A stretch of 64,000 nucleotides of DNA from assembly GCA_017398045.1 (NCBI GenBank), contig JAFQHI010000021.1, forward strand, positions 1 to 64,000, given 5' to 3'. A model generated the notes under the pieces. It was not told the DNA's origin, searched no databases, and saw only the letters and a program-made list of their open reading frames with translations. This document shows positions 36,159-45,097 of this stretch, piece by piece. The position numbers and the translations under genes were made by a program. This DNA comes from Alistipes sp. GTDB lineage: Bacteria; Bacteroidota; Bacteroidia; Bacteroidales; Rikenellaceae. Position 1 is the stretch's first letter; each line of letters begins with the position of its first letter.

Positions 36159-36701
36159 CTAAAAGAGGGATTGTTCGTAGAAGGCAAACAACTCCTTCGT
36201 CTCGCCCTCCCCCTTCTTTTTGCGGGGACGACGGGTCTTGGGCTTTTCGGCGGGGGCGGGAGTTTCGGGTTCCTCGCGGAACTTCACCACCACGGGTTGG
36301 GGTGTTTCGGGGGCAGCGACCTGGGGCTCGGAGGGTTGTTCGGGGGCCTCCTCAACGGCAATATCGTCACCCTCGATTTTCAAATCCTCGCGCACCTCGA
36401 GCAGCAACGCACGGATGCGTTGAAGGCGTTCCATGAGTTGGGCGTTGCGTGCCACGGTCCCCTCCTTACGCTGTTCGCGAAGGGCCTTTTTCGCACCGTC
36501 GATGGTCATACCACGCTCTTTGACGAGGTGATAAATCGTCTTCAACAGCTCGACATCCTGGGGCGAATAGAGGCGGTTACCCTTCTTGTTGCGCTTGGGA
36601 CGAAGGGGCGGGAATTGCTCCTCCCAATAGCGCAAGAGGGAGGGTTTCACGTCGAACATTTCGCTCACCTCGCCCATCGAGTATAAGAGTTTTTCTGCCA
36701 T
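36159..36701 (-). CDS. MerR family transcriptional regulator
   Basis: DNA-binding protein of 180 residues. The N-terminal winged helix (about 1-72) shows the family pattern LYSMGEVSEMFDVKPSLLRYWEEQFP and NRLYSPQDVELLKTI. A coiled segment follows (about 75-115), then an acidic and Pro/Ala-rich tail ending in a basic patch. No effector-binding domain is seen. It is the last gene of the trkA-GH3-dNK-rsmF-merR run. Targets are unknown. Confidence 0.9.
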   Translation of the reverse strand: MAEKLLYSMGEVSEMFDVKPSLLRYWEEQFPPLRPKRNKKGNRLYSPQDVELLKTIYHLVKERGMTIDGAKKALREQRKEGTVARNAQLMERLQRIRALLLEVREDLKIEGDDIAVEEAPEQPSEPQVAAPETPQPVVVKFREEPETPAPAEKPKTRRPRKKKGEGETKELFAFYEQSLF

Positions 36702-36715
36702 AACTTATTGCGTCT

Positions 36716-38080
36716 TTAATCGTTTTTCAAAATTCGTAACACACTCGGATAGAGGTTATTCACTCGCCCACCGATGCGTTTTGCAAAGCCCAGCGGAAGG
36801 TCTTCGAAACAGACCAGATTCATCCCCTCGGCGAATCGCTCGGCACGCAGTTCCTGCTTGCGCAGAAAGGCTAAAGCCTCCTCCTTGTCGAGTTCGGCAA
36901 CAGCCACCGCCTGCCGATTCAACCCTACGAAGTGCGCCAACGCCTGCTCCGGCTTCAGCTTTCCCTTGAAGAGTTGTCCCATGGCCACCCCCGAATAGAT
37001 GACCGGCACCAATTCGGAGAGTCGTTTTACAGCCTCGGCCTGCTCGCTATACCAGCCATAGCAACAATCACCCGCCTGTCCGAAGAGCATCCTTTCCGGC
37101 GCTACGACCCAGCGTCGCAATGCGGTCGCGGTCTGCTTATCGACCGGAGCGATAACCGACCGTTTGGCACGTGGCAACCGCCCATTCCGCACATCGTCCC
37201 GTTTGCGGGCAACAGCGGCAAAAAAGCCTTCACCCTTGGCTCGGTGGGGCATAAACCGGAAGGTCTGAAAGGCCCCCACGCGCCCCGTCACGATGCCCCA
37301 TGCAGGCTCAACTGCCACCTCTTCGGAGGCTTCGACCTCCTCGGCAAAACGCTCCAAAAAACGCTCCAGCGACCCCTCGTCCTCCTCACGGTTGAAGGTG
37401 CAGGTGCTATATATTAAGGTACCGCCCGCGCGTAAGGCACGCCAGGCATGGCCTAAAATTTCATCTTGTCGCTCGGCACAAAGGCGCACGTTTTGTTCGC
37501 TCCACTCCTTGCGAGCCTCGTCATCCTTGCGGAACATCCCCTCGCCCGAGCAGGGGGCATCCACGGCTACCACATCGTACCAGGACTCCATGCGGGCGGC
37601 CGTCTCGGCATCGCCACACGTCACGGCCACATTGCCCAAGCCCCACTTGCGCACGTTGTCGGCCAACACCTGCACCCGCTTGCGGTCTATTTCGTTGGCC
37701 ACGACCAACCCCGTTGTCCCGACCATCGAGGCGTAGAGGGTCGTTTTGCCACCCGGGGCAGCACACATATCCAACACGCGCAACCCCGCACACGCTTTCG
37801 GCATCAATCGTCCGACGAATTGCGACGAGGCCTCCTGCACATAGTAGGCCCCCGCGTGAAAGGCCGCGTCGAGCGTAAAGGATGGGCGGTCGGTCAAATA
37901 GCGACCTGCCGCGCACCAAGGTATCTGCCCGGCAACGGGCAACGCACACCGCTCACCTCGCAACGGATGCAGACGCACCGAGGTGGGTTGCTCCCCCTCC
38001 AACGCCTCACAAAGTTGCGCAGCCTCCTGCTCGCCCAACTGTGCGCGGATGCGCTCGACAAAACGCGGTGGCAGCTGCAT
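36716..38080 (-). CDS. rsmF: rRNA cytosine-C5 methyltransferase (RsmF/NOL1-NOP2-Sun family)
   Basis: Methylates cytosine in RNA, most likely 16S rRNA. The 454 residues have the SAM motif CAAPGGKTT near residue 108, motif IV DAPCSGEGMFRKD near residue 174 and the catalytic TC pair in YSTCTFNREEDE near residue 223. The long C-terminal part (from about 290) matches the RsmF-type extension rather than RsmB. Target base is inferred. The gap to the next gene is 14 bases. Confidence 0.9.
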   Translation of the reverse strand: MQLPPRFVERIRAQLGEQEAAQLCEALEGEQPTSVRLHPLRGERCALPVAGQIPWCAAGRYLTDRPSFTLDAAFHAGAYYVQEASSQFVGRLMPKACAGLRVLDMCAAPGGKTTLYASMVGTTGLVVANEIDRKRVQVLADNVRKWGLGNVAVTCGDAETAARMESWYDVVAVDAPCSGEGMFRKDDEARKEWSEQNVRLCAERQDEILGHAWRALRAGGTLIYSTCTFNREEDEGSLERFLERFAEEVEASEEVAVEPAWGIVTGRVGAFQTFRFMPHRAKGEGFFAAVARKRDDVRNGRLPRAKRSVIAPVDKQTATALRRWVVAPERMLFGQAGDCCYGWYSEQAEAVKRLSELVPVIYSGVAMGQLFKGKLKPEQALAHFVGLNRQAVAVAELDKEEALAFLRKQELRAERFAEGMNLVCFEDLPLGFAKRIGGRVNNLYPSVLRILKND

Positions 38081-38083
38081 CCC

Positions 38084-38707
38084 TTAAAAGAGTTTTTTCT
38101 GCACATCCAACCGGTCCACCTCGGCGCAGATGCGCTCAAAGACCGACTTGTCGGCCACGAAGTCATCCGTATCCTTATCCACGACCAGCACGCGGCCTTC
38201 GTACAACTCGTCAATCCAGTGGTTGTACTTCTTGTTCAGTCGCTCGAGGTAGGCCACATCGATATTCATCTCATAATCGCGGCCACGCTTATGAATCTGC
38301 TTCACAAGGGTCGGCACACTCGCCTTGAGATAAATCAACAGGTCGGGCTTCTGCACCAGATTGGTCACCAGGCGGAAAATCTGCATGTAGGTTTCGATGT
38401 CGCGCGTGGACATCAGCCCCATCTCGTGGAGGTTGCCGGCAAAGATGTGGGCATCCTCATAGATGGTGCGGTCCTGGATGATGTGCAGGTCGGTATTCTC
38501 GGCCAGCATAGCCATCGTCTGCTCGATACGGCTGGCCAGGAATCGGGCTTGCAGATTGAACGACCAGCGCAGCATATCCTCATAGAAATCGCCCAGATAG
38601 GGGTTGTCGATATTCTCCAGATAGGCCTTTGCTCCGTAGCGTTCGGTCAGCATCTCGGTCAGGGTCGTTTTGCCACTACCGATATTACCAGCAATTGCGA
38701 TATACAT
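38084..38707 (-). CDS. Deoxynucleoside kinase
   Basis: Phosphorylates deoxynucleosides for salvage. The 207 residues begin MYIAIAGNIGSGKTTL with the Walker A loop at residues 7-14, followed by DRTIYEDAHIFAGNL near residue 98, the DRS-like substrate motif of the dCK/dGK family, and an Arg-rich lid near residue 155. Base specificity cannot be read from the sequence. Confidence 0.9.
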   Translation of the reverse strand: MYIAIAGNIGSGKTTLTEMLTERYGAKAYLENIDNPYLGDFYEDMLRWSFNLQARFLASRIEQTMAMLAENTDLHIIQDRTIYEDAHIFAGNLHEMGLMSTRDIETYMQIFRLVTNLVQKPDLLIYLKASVPTLVKQIHKRGRDYEMNIDVAYLERLNKKYNHWIDELYEGRVLVVDKDTDDFVADKSVFERICAEVDRLDVQKKLF

Positions 38708-38718
38708 GGTTCTTCAGT

Positions 38719-40197
38719 TTATTTTTTATTCTCTTGCTTCATCACTTCGTGCAGCTCGTCGGCAATGCGTCGATTGCTGACCAAACGCGGCACCTTATTC
38801 TTACCCCGCGCACGCAGCCAACGGAGGAAAAATCCCCGCTCGACAAGGGTCAGATGCTGTCGCTCGATGGTCGTCAGACGTTTGGCGTCGTAGTCCGAAT
38901 TGACCGCACGCAGGGCCTTATCCAGCTCCTCAGCAAAATGCTCCACCGAGTCGGGCTGCTTCTCAAACTCTACAATCCACTCGTGCGCTCCCTGTCGCTC
39001 CATGGTCATATAGCAGGGTGCCACCGTATATTCACTGACCACGGCTCCCGTCTTATGGCAGGCCTCCACCAATGCCTGGTCGGCATTATTGACAATCAGC
39101 TCCTCGCCAAAGGCATTGATGTATTGGCGCGTGCGCCCCGCAAAGCGGATGCGGTAGGGGTCGGTCGAGGTGAAGGTCACCGTATCACCGATTTCATATC
39201 GCCAAAGACCGTTGTCCGAGGTGATGAGCATGGCGTAGGTCTTACCAAGTTCTACCCCCTCAAGCGGCACCACCGCATCCCCGTTGCGGAATTCGTAGTA
39301 GGTGCCATAGTCGAGCATCAGGAGCATATCATCTCTCGCCGGGTCATCGGCCACGGCAAAGAAGCCCTCCGAGGCATTATAGGTCTCCATGTAGTGCATC
39401 GTGTCGGAGGGTATCAGCTCGCGGTAGGCCTGACGATAGGGGGCAAACTCCACACCGCCATGCAGGAACAGCTCCATATCGGGCCACACCTCCAGCAGAT
39501 TCGCTTTTCCGGTATAAGCCAACACGTGACGCATCAATTCCAAATTCCAGGACGGCACACCGGCAAAGGCTGTGATGCGTTGCGTAGCACACTCCTTGGC
39601 GATGCGGTCAATCTTCGCCTCGAAGTCGGCAATCAGTGCCGTGGCGGGTTGCGGAGCGCGCATCGAACTGCCCCAGCCTCCCGTTTCGTGAAGCAGGATG
39701 GCCGACAGGTCACCCACCAGATTGCCCTCCTCCTTCACACACGAGCCACCCAAGGTCAGGGTACGCCCCTGCAACAACTTCGAGGCGGGGAAGGCATCGA
39801 GGTAAAGGCCCACCACATCGCGCATACCGAGCGTATGGTTCCACAAAATCGAGTGGCGCGTGATGGGTATGTATTTGCTGCGGTCGGAGGTCGTACCCGA
39901 CGAGCGGGCATAGAAGCCGACCCGCCCGGGGGCTGTCACCGACTTCTCACCTCCGAACATACGCTCCACGTAGGGTTTGAAGGCCTCATAATCGAAGGTT
40001 GGCACACGACGGGCGAACGCCTCATATGTTGTCACCTTGCGCAGGTCGTAATCGCGCCCGAAGGCGGTCTTGCGCCCCGCCTCGAGGCGAGCCTTCAGCT
40101 GGGCCTGCTGTACCTCGACGGGGTGACGACGAAAGGCATCAATCCGTCGCAGGCGATAGTCCAAATAAAGGCGAAACAGTTTGCTTATGCAGGACAT
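38719..40197 (-). CDS. GH3 family adenylating enzyme
   Basis: The 492 residues match bacterial GH3-domain proteins, related to plant acyl-acid amido synthetases that adenylate a carboxylic acid and join it to an amino acid. Visible landmarks are ARSSGTTSDRSKYIPIT near residue 104 (ATP-binding), MEGYNASEGFFA-like METYNASEGFFAV near residue 285, and YEFRNGDAVVPL. The physiological substrate in Bacteroidota is not known. It is second in a five-gene run. Confidence 0.87.
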   Translation of the reverse strand: MSCISKLFRLYLDYRLRRIDAFRRHPVEVQQAQLKARLEAGRKTAFGRDYDLRKVTTYEAFARRVPTFDYEAFKPYVERMFGGEKSVTAPGRVGFYARSSGTTSDRSKYIPITRHSILWNHTLGMRDVVGLYLDAFPASKLLQGRTLTLGGSCVKEEGNLVGDLSAILLHETGGWGSSMRAPQPATALIADFEAKIDRIAKECATQRITAFAGVPSWNLELMRHVLAYTGKANLLEVWPDMELFLHGGVEFAPYRQAYRELIPSDTMHYMETYNASEGFFAVADDPARDDMLLMLDYGTYYEFRNGDAVVPLEGVELGKTYAMLITSDNGLWRYEIGDTVTFTSTDPYRIRFAGRTRQYINAFGEELIVNNADQALVEACHKTGAVVSEYTVAPCYMTMERQGAHEWIVEFEKQPDSVEHFAEELDKALRAVNSDYDAKRLTTIERQHLTLVERGFFLRWLRARGKNKVPRLVSNRRIADELHEVMKQENKK

Positions 40198-40206
40198 GAC
40201 GATTCA

Positions 40207-41544
40207 CTAATTAAAGTAGTAGCCCACCTTACCGACCGAGGCCGGCATCGAAAAGACCACCACGCGGTCGTAGGGGTTAATCTCCATGCCACCCTCGGCA
40301 ATGAAGACCTTATCGCCACGCACGATACCGCCCAGGATAACATCCTTCGGCAGGTCGAGGTCGCGGATGCGGGCCTTCGTGGCGGGCGAATTGGGCTTTA
40401 CGATAAACTCCAGCACCTCGGCCTCGCTGCCCGTCAGACACTTGATGGCCTGCACATCGGTGGACATCGTGAAGCGGAAGATATTGGAGGCCGTAACGAG
40501 CTTCTTGTTGATAATCGTATCGATGCCCATCGACTCTGCCAGGTTGATATAGTTCAGGTTCTCGACCTCGGCAATCACCTTCTTCACACCCATGCGTTTA
40601 GCCAGCATGGCCGCCAAAATATTGGTTTCGCTGCGACCCGTGACCGCCACAAAGGCATCCATATTCGAAAGGCCCTCTTCGAGCATCGCCTCCGTATTGC
40701 GCCCGTCCTCGTTGATGATGAGCGTTTTATCGAGCAGCTCGGCCAGGCGGTAGGCCTTCTCGGCATTGTAGTCAATCAGTTTGATGTTCATCTCCTCCTG
40801 CAACTCCATGGCTACACGCACACCGATTCGCGAACCGCCCAAAATCATCATGTTCTTCACGGCGATGTTCTTCTGACCCGAAAGCTCCATCACCTGCTGC
40901 ATGGCATCGTGGCGCACGATGAGGTAGGCCACATCGCCCTCGACAAACTGTTCTTCCTCGTCGGGGATGATGGTCTGTCCATCGCGCGTGATGGCCACCG
41001 TGCGGTAGGCCAACTGCTCCCCCTCGGCACGTCCGGCGGGATGCTGACCAATCAGGGGCGAGGTAGCCTCAAGGTGGAAGACGGCCAACGAGAGCTTTCC
41101 GCTCGAAAAATCGACATACTCGCTCGTCGAGGTGTGACCCAACAGGTTAATCACCTCGCGGGCGGCAATCTTCTCGGGATAGAAGAGGTAATCGATACCC
41201 ATATCAATGAACATCTCCTTGTTGTTCGGTTCGAGATACTCATTGTTGTCGATGCGGGCAATCGACTTCTTGGCACCGAGCTTCTTGGCCAACATGGCGG
41301 CCACAATATTGTCGTTCTCCTCGTGGTTTACGGCGATGAAGAGGTCGGAGCGACGCACCGCGGCACGACGCAACGTAGCGAGGGTGGTCGAATCACCCTC
41401 AACGGTAATCACATCGGCCAACGAAGCCACCTCCGAGAGCAACTTCGGGTCGCTGTCCACCACCGTAATATCGTGGTTGTTTCCGCTCAACATCTTTGCG
41501 AGATGGCTACCCATCTCACCGGCTCCTGCGATAACGATTTTCAT
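40207..41544 (-). CDS. trkA: Trk system potassium uptake protein TrkA
   Basis: Cytoplasmic NAD-binding gate regulator of Trk potassium channels. The 445 residues form two RCK units: Rossmann motifs GAGEMGSHLAKML at the N terminus and ILGGSRIGVRVAMEL near residue 220, each followed by a TrkA-C domain. The frame extends to 41565, but the ATG at 41544 (MKIVIAGAGEMG) is the family start. No trkH gene is adjacent. It heads the run of five minus-strand genes, with gaps of 3 to 14 bases. Confidence 0.94.
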   Translation of the reverse strand: MKIVIAGAGEMGSHLAKMLSGNNHDITVVDSDPKLLSEVASLADVITVEGDSTTLATLRRAAVRRSDLFIAVNHEENDNIVAAMLAKKLGAKKSIARIDNNEYLEPNNKEMFIDMGIDYLFYPEKIAAREVINLLGHTSTSEYVDFSSGKLSLAVFHLEATSPLIGQHPAGRAEGEQLAYRTVAITRDGQTIIPDEEEQFVEGDVAYLIVRHDAMQQVMELSGQKNIAVKNMMILGGSRIGVRVAMELQEEMNIKLIDYNAEKAYRLAELLDKTLIINEDGRNTEAMLEEGLSNMDAFVAVTGRSETNILAAMLAKRMGVKKVIAEVENLNYINLAESMGIDTIINKKLVTASNIFRFTMSTDVQAIKCLTGSEAEVLEFIVKPNSPATKARIRDLDLPKDVILGGIVRGDKVFIAEGGMEINPYDRVVVFSMPASVGKVGYYFN

Positions 41545-41572
41545 GTTTTTTCGGCTTTTCTGCAAAAAGGTT

Positions 41573-41612
41573 TTTAAGGGTGGCTAAAGGGTACTAAAGG
41601 CAACTAAAGGCC
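41573..41612. repeat. 10-bp period CTAAAGG array (copy 5)
   Basis: Four units in 10-bp register (ggctaaaggg, tactaaaggc, aactaaaggc) just upstream of trkA, next to a long palindrome. Confidence 0.75.
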
Positions 41613-41625
41613 GAAAGCAGCACTA

Positions 41626-41664
41626 CCTTTCAGAACCCGATTTCGAGTGGCTTTTCAAGGCTTG
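41626..41664. repeat. Extra copy of a palindrome left arm
   Basis: About 39 bases beginning CCTTTCAGAACCCGATT and ending GGCTTTTCAAGGCTTG repeat, with two mismatches, the left arm of the palindrome at 41723-41850. A further short fragment, gatttcaaggcttgcg, lies at 41695-41710. Confidence 0.8.
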
Positions 41665-41722
41665 TACTCCCTTACGAAAGTCGATAACGGCGGGGATTTC
41701 AAGGCTTGCGCCCCTCTCCGAA

Positions 41723-41850
41723 CCTTTCAGAACCCGATTGCGGGTGGCTTTTCAAGGCTTGCGAAGTTTTGCAATGCGGAGCATACTTGGCGTATGTGAG
41801 CAATTGCAAAACGAGCGTAACGCAGAAAAGACCTCGCAGGCGGGTTCTTG
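41723..41850. repeat. Long palindrome element, type B (copy 3)
   Basis: Nested stems: AGAACCCG with CGGGTTCT, CTTTTC with GAAAAG, GTTTTGCAAT with ATTGCAAAAC, core GCATAC-ttggc-GTATG. Between the stems it carries aaggcttgcg, gcgga and gagcgtaacgcag, shared with the elements at 47318 and 57224. Unlike the others it lies in a divergent gap. Confidence 0.85.
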
Positions 41851-41892
41851 CTCAACCCAAAGGCAACATTTTTGCATTTTAACCTACAAATG

Positions 41893-41924
41893 TATAAATT
41901 TGCAGCGGAAAGCACAAATTTATA
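41893..41924 (+). promoter_or_regulatory. Promoter with perfect inverted repeat
   Basis: TATAAATTTG and CAAATTTATA form a perfect 10-base inverted repeat separated by 12 bases. The left half contains TAAATTTG, a -7 box for the gene at 41944. The symmetry would suit a dimeric repressor, or a back-to-back promoter. Confidence 0.55.
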
Positions 41925-41943
41925 CTTATAAAAAATTAAAAAG

Positions 41944-42210
41944 ATGCCGAGTTGGTTGGTGGTAATAGGTATTTCGATTTTGGCAGTCGGATTTTTCGTG
42001 GTTGGGTTGTCGCTGACGCTGATGATTAAGGGACACCATATCGACTCGGAGATTTCGACCAATAAGGATATGCAGCGATTAGGCATCAAATGCGCGGTAC
42101 AGGAGACCAGAGAGATGGACGGTACGGCCGCCTGCTCGGAGGATGCTTCGCCCCTGCAAGGCTGCTCGGGCAACTGCGGTGCGTGCGATATTGAAGAGAA
42201 AAGAGGATAG
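41944..42210 (+). CDS. Small Cys-rich membrane protein, function unknown
   Basis: The 88 residues have one transmembrane helix near the N terminus (about 4-29) and a soluble tail with five cysteines, the last three in GCSGNCGACD. The C-x3-C-x2-C spacing could bind metal or an iron-sulfur cluster; small membrane proteins with such tails, such as NqrM, are known to serve sodium-pumping NADH dehydrogenases, but I see no clear homology. It has its own promoter and stands alone on the plus strand. Confidence 0.7.
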   Translation: MPSWLVVIGISILAVGFFVVGLSLTLMIKGHHIDSEISTNKDMQRLGIKCAVQETREMDGTAACSEDASPLQGCSGNCGACDIEEKRG

Positions 42211-42252
42211 AGCGAAGAGGGAAGAGGAAAGAGGAAAGAGAAAAGAGGAAAA

Positions 42253-42306
42253 TCCCTTAAGAAACCTTAAGCTCCCTTAAGAAACCTTAAGCCCCCTTAT
42301 AAAACC
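42253..42306. repeat. 10-bp period CTTAAGG array (copy 6)
   Basis: Five units in 10-bp register, alternating cccttaagaa and accttaagct, after a purine-rich AAGAGGAAAG stretch (42215-42250). Confidence 0.8.
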
Positions 42307-42319
42307 CCTTCAGAAAATA

Positions 42320-42345
42320 AAAAAGCCCCAAGATTGGGGCTTTTT
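42320..42345. terminator. Bidirectional terminator between convergent genes
   Basis: AAAAAGCCCCAA pairs with TTGGGGCTTTTT across a 2-base loop, with T runs on both strands. Confidence 0.9.
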
Positions 42346-42347
42346 CG

Positions 42348-43193
42348 TTATCGACGACAATAGAACCAGGGGTTATGCAGGTTCTCCTCGTTGTATTTCA
42401 AGGCCCCGTCATCGGGCAACGTGCGGGTTACGCCACCCGCCTCGGCAAGAATCAATTCACCGGCTGCCGTATCCCACTCGTAGGTATGGGTCGTGCGTAC
42501 ATAGTAGTCGGCCGTACCCTCGGCCAACATACAGAACTTATAGGACGACCCCTGCTCGACAATCTCCAAATCGGGGTGTTCGGCACGCAGCGAGTCGATG
42601 TGGGCATAGGTCTCCTCCGTGCGGTGACGACGCGAGAGCGCGACGCGGAAATTGCGCGTCGATTGCTCTTTGACAAGCGGCAACGGCAACCAATCGCGCA
42701 CGATGGCCATATAGTCGTAGGCGGCATCGGCTTCGGCTTTGACACCGCGCTTCAGGAAGGCACCGCGCCCCTCACCGGCCAAATACATCTTCTCGAAATA
42801 GGGAACATAGATTACCGCCGCTATGCAGCGATTGTTCTCCATAAGGGCAATATTGACCGTAAATTCGTTATACCCCTCGATAAATTCGGCCGTACCGTCG
42901 AGCGGGTCCACCAACCAATACAGCTCCCAGTTTCGACGCTCGTCATAGCGCATTTCGCGGCCCTCCTCGCTCAAAATCGGGATGCGGGTATGGCCCAACG
43001 CCTCACGAATGGTACGATGCGCCGTGCGGTCGGCCAATGTAATGGGTGTTTTATCGCTTTTGAGCGAGATGTCATAGTCATCCTTGTTGCCGTGTATCTT
43101 CATGATGGCCGCTCCGGCACGGACGGCAGCGTTGAACATAGCAGGCAGCAGGTAGGTATTGACCTGGGTATCAATCATGGTTTCAGGGTTCAT
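42348..43193 (-). CDS. cysQ: 3'(2'),5'-bisphosphate nucleotidase (CysQ-like)
   Basis: Inositol-monophosphatase-fold phosphatase, probably removing 3'-phosphoadenosine phosphate left by sulfate activation. The 281 residues hold the metal-binding motifs: LSEEGRE near residue 75, WLVDPLDGTAEFI near residue 94 and YEWDTAAGELILAEAGG near residue 238. A second ATG lies at residue 6. Specificity is inferred from CysQ-like spacing. Confidence 0.88.
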   Translation of the reverse strand: MNPETMIDTQVNTYLLPAMFNAAVRAGAAIMKIHGNKDDYDISLKSDKTPITLADRTAHRTIREALGHTRIPILSEEGREMRYDERRNWELYWLVDPLDGTAEFIEGYNEFTVNIALMENNRCIAAVIYVPYFEKMYLAGEGRGAFLKRGVKAEADAAYDYMAIVRDWLPLPLVKEQSTRNFRVALSRRHRTEETYAHIDSLRAEHPDLEIVEQGSSYKFCMLAEGTADYYVRTTHTYEWDTAAGELILAEAGGVTRTLPDDGALKYNEENLHNPWFYCRR

Positions 43194-43298
43194 CGGATTA
43201 TGGTGTAGTAAAGTTAAATATTTTTTTAGAAAATAACGAGAAAAAAGTGACTAAATTTCAAAAACCTCCCTTTTAAACCAGAAAAGTTTCATTTTAGC

Positions 43299-44165
43299 CT
43301 ATAATGGCTGCAACTCCCCGTCCAATTGGCGAAGACGCAACCAAACAAGCGCGAGCCATCCGAGCGTGGCAAGGCCGACTATGAGGGGATACCATTGCCC
43401 CACCAGCAGACTCCGCGCCACAAGCAGTACCGTCACCGCGCCCACCACCGACCACCTCATGCGCACCTTCCGTCGTCCGCCCCGCCTTAAGGGCGACTCC
43501 CACAGCAGGATGCGATGGGGCGCGGCAACCACTGAGAGGGGACGGCAGGCAAAACCGCCGACCCGCACGAGGGCGGTACGTCGCCACACGAGGGTGGTGA
43601 AGGTCGGCAACAGGCAGATTTGGTCCACGCTATCCAACGGCCGCAAAGCCAACTCGGTCACCAGCCGCTCCACTGCACCCTTCAGTGGCTCACGTCCTCC
43701 GACCAACGGCATCAGGTAGTCGTAGGAGGCCACATCGGCCGCAGCATCGAGTCGTGCGGCAGGCTGTTCCGCACGACAATCCAGCACGACAAGACGACGA
43801 AAACGACGTTTGCGCGAACGATACAGCCCCCGCACACCGCGCACCGCGAATTCCTCCGAGGGGTGCCAGCTGACCCGAATCAGGTGGTAGCGGGCCATCA
43901 GTCGCTCGATAAGCAATGCTTCGCATCCGCCATCCACCACGGCCACCACCTCAAGGTGGTCATACTCCACCCCCAGCAGACGCACCAACCGCTCCTCATC
44001 CACCCCGTCGGCCACGAGGAGCGAAAGCCCCAACCCGAAGGTGCCGTTACGAGCCCCGTGCATACGGTCGAGCCATCGACGACGCTGGCGGGCCTCCTCG
44101 CGCTTTCGCCATCCATACAGCACAGCCACGGCCATCAGCCACAAAAGCAACCAAATCAAGACCAT
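43299..44165 (-). CDS. Membrane protein with degenerate glycosyltransferase-like domain
   Basis: Not a recognised named protein. The 288 residues have a transmembrane helix at 1-18, a soluble domain, and two hydrophobic segments near 238-277. The soluble part follows the order of family 2 glycosyltransferases: LEVVAVVDGG (like EIIVVDDGS), YDYLMPLVGG (where DxD is expected) and LVRVGGF (like EVGGF). The DxD acidic residues are absent (Val-Gly-Gly), so catalysis is doubtful. It overlaps the gene before it by 10 bases and is the last of a three-gene operon with a helical membrane protein and a receiver-like protein. The GT2 reading is my inference. Confidence 0.6.
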   Translation of the reverse strand: MVLIWLLLWLMAVAVLYGWRKREEARQRRRWLDRMHGARNGTFGLGLSLLVADGVDEERLVRLLGVEYDHLEVVAVVDGGCEALLIERLMARYHLIRVSWHPSEEFAVRGVRGLYRSRKRRFRRLVVLDCRAEQPAARLDAAADVASYDYLMPLVGGREPLKGAVERLVTELALRPLDSVDQICLLPTFTTLVWRRTALVRVGGFACRPLSVVAAPHRILLWESPLRRGGRRKVRMRWSVVGAVTVLLVARSLLVGQWYPLIVGLATLGWLALVWLRLRQLDGELQPL

Positions 44166-45097
44166 ACGAGCGTAGTTTTATAGGTTTCAACCAACGCTTC
44201 ATAGCGCACTCGCTGTCGCTCGCTCCACAGCCTTTTCACCTGCGCGGGGGCGTAGCCCTCACGGGCCATGTGTCGCATCAATACACCCCGTTCGGCCGCA
44301 GTAAGCCGTTCGATACACTGCCTGATTGCCTTGCCACGCAACGGACGGTGGAGGGCGCAAAGGGTGTAGAGGGCCGCCATCGAGAGTTCGGCATCCTCCG
44401 TCGAGGCGATTAGGCGGAGCAGCCCTTCATCGGCCTCCTCGATGCTGAACTCATGCACAATCAACAATCCAAGGCGTTGCAAATTGCGATTTCGGGACTC
44501 CAAAAGCGGTTGGTAGGCGATGGGGAGCAGGCGACGACGCAACAGATGCAACACCTCGCTCACCTCGCAGAGTGTCATCGGTTTATCGCACGATGCCACC
44601 AGGCGCAACGCATCCTGCGGATAGGCCGAGATGCGGACGAGCAGGGCCGAGAGGCGCACCTCGGGCGAGGGGTCAAACAGCCACTCCTCACACGCCGGCT
44701 CCACACGGGGCATCGGGGGCAAATCACCCCACAGTTTCAAGGCCCAGGCTCGTTTTAGGCCCCGACTGCGTTTCACCTGCCGGACGAGCCACCTATCGAC
44801 GCCTCTCTGCTCCAATTTGCGGGTCAAGGGGGCGGGTGCGCACCCATAGAGGGAGGCATGAACAGACGCCACCAACTCGGCCAAAAGTTGTTGCGCATGA
44901 ACGGTATGCTCCACCGAGAGGGGACGCGGAGACTCCTCCAAAAGCCCCTGCACCAACTCTCCGGCCGACCGTTGTAACAGCAACTGCTGACGTGGCCGAC
45001 GACGCTGCTGCATCCACCCCGCAACGAGCTTCACCGTCAGCCACACTCCGCTTCCGGCAAGAAGCATCATATAGCCCCAAAAACACCACTCGTTCAT
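44156..45097 (-). CDS. Membrane-anchored helical-repeat protein, function unknown
   Basis: The 313 residues have one N-terminal transmembrane helix (about 7-27) and a Leu/Arg-rich helical body. Segments such as PEVRLSALLVRISAY, NRNLQRLGLLIVHEFS and DAELSMAALYTLCAL resemble HEAT-type helical hairpins. Proteins of this layout next to a glycosyltransferase occur in Bacteroidota, which supports a scaffold role (recollection, not searched). Its start overlaps the stop of the receiver-like gene (ATGA). Confidence 0.6.
   Translation of the reverse strand: MNEWCFWGYMMLLAGSGVWLTVKLVAGWMQQRRRPRQQLLLQRSAGELVQGLLEESPRPLSVEHTVHAQQLLAELVASVHASLYGCAPAPLTRKLEQRGVDRWLVRQVKRSRGLKRAWALKLWGDLPPMPRVEPACEEWLFDPSPEVRLSALLVRISAYPQDALRLVASCDKPMTLCEVSEVLHLLRRRLLPIAYQPLLESRNRNLQRLGLLIVHEFSIEEADEGLLRLIASTEDAELSMAALYTLCALHRPLRGKAIRQCIERLTAAERGVLMRHMAREGYAPAQVKRLWSERQRVRYEALVETYKTTLVWS

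Noticed and set aside
36129..36686. 185-codon plus-strand frame starting in the palindrome and running opposite the MerR gene
   Set aside because: The MerR gene has a clear HTH and family features; the plus-strand frame is Gly/Leu-rich and matches nothing.
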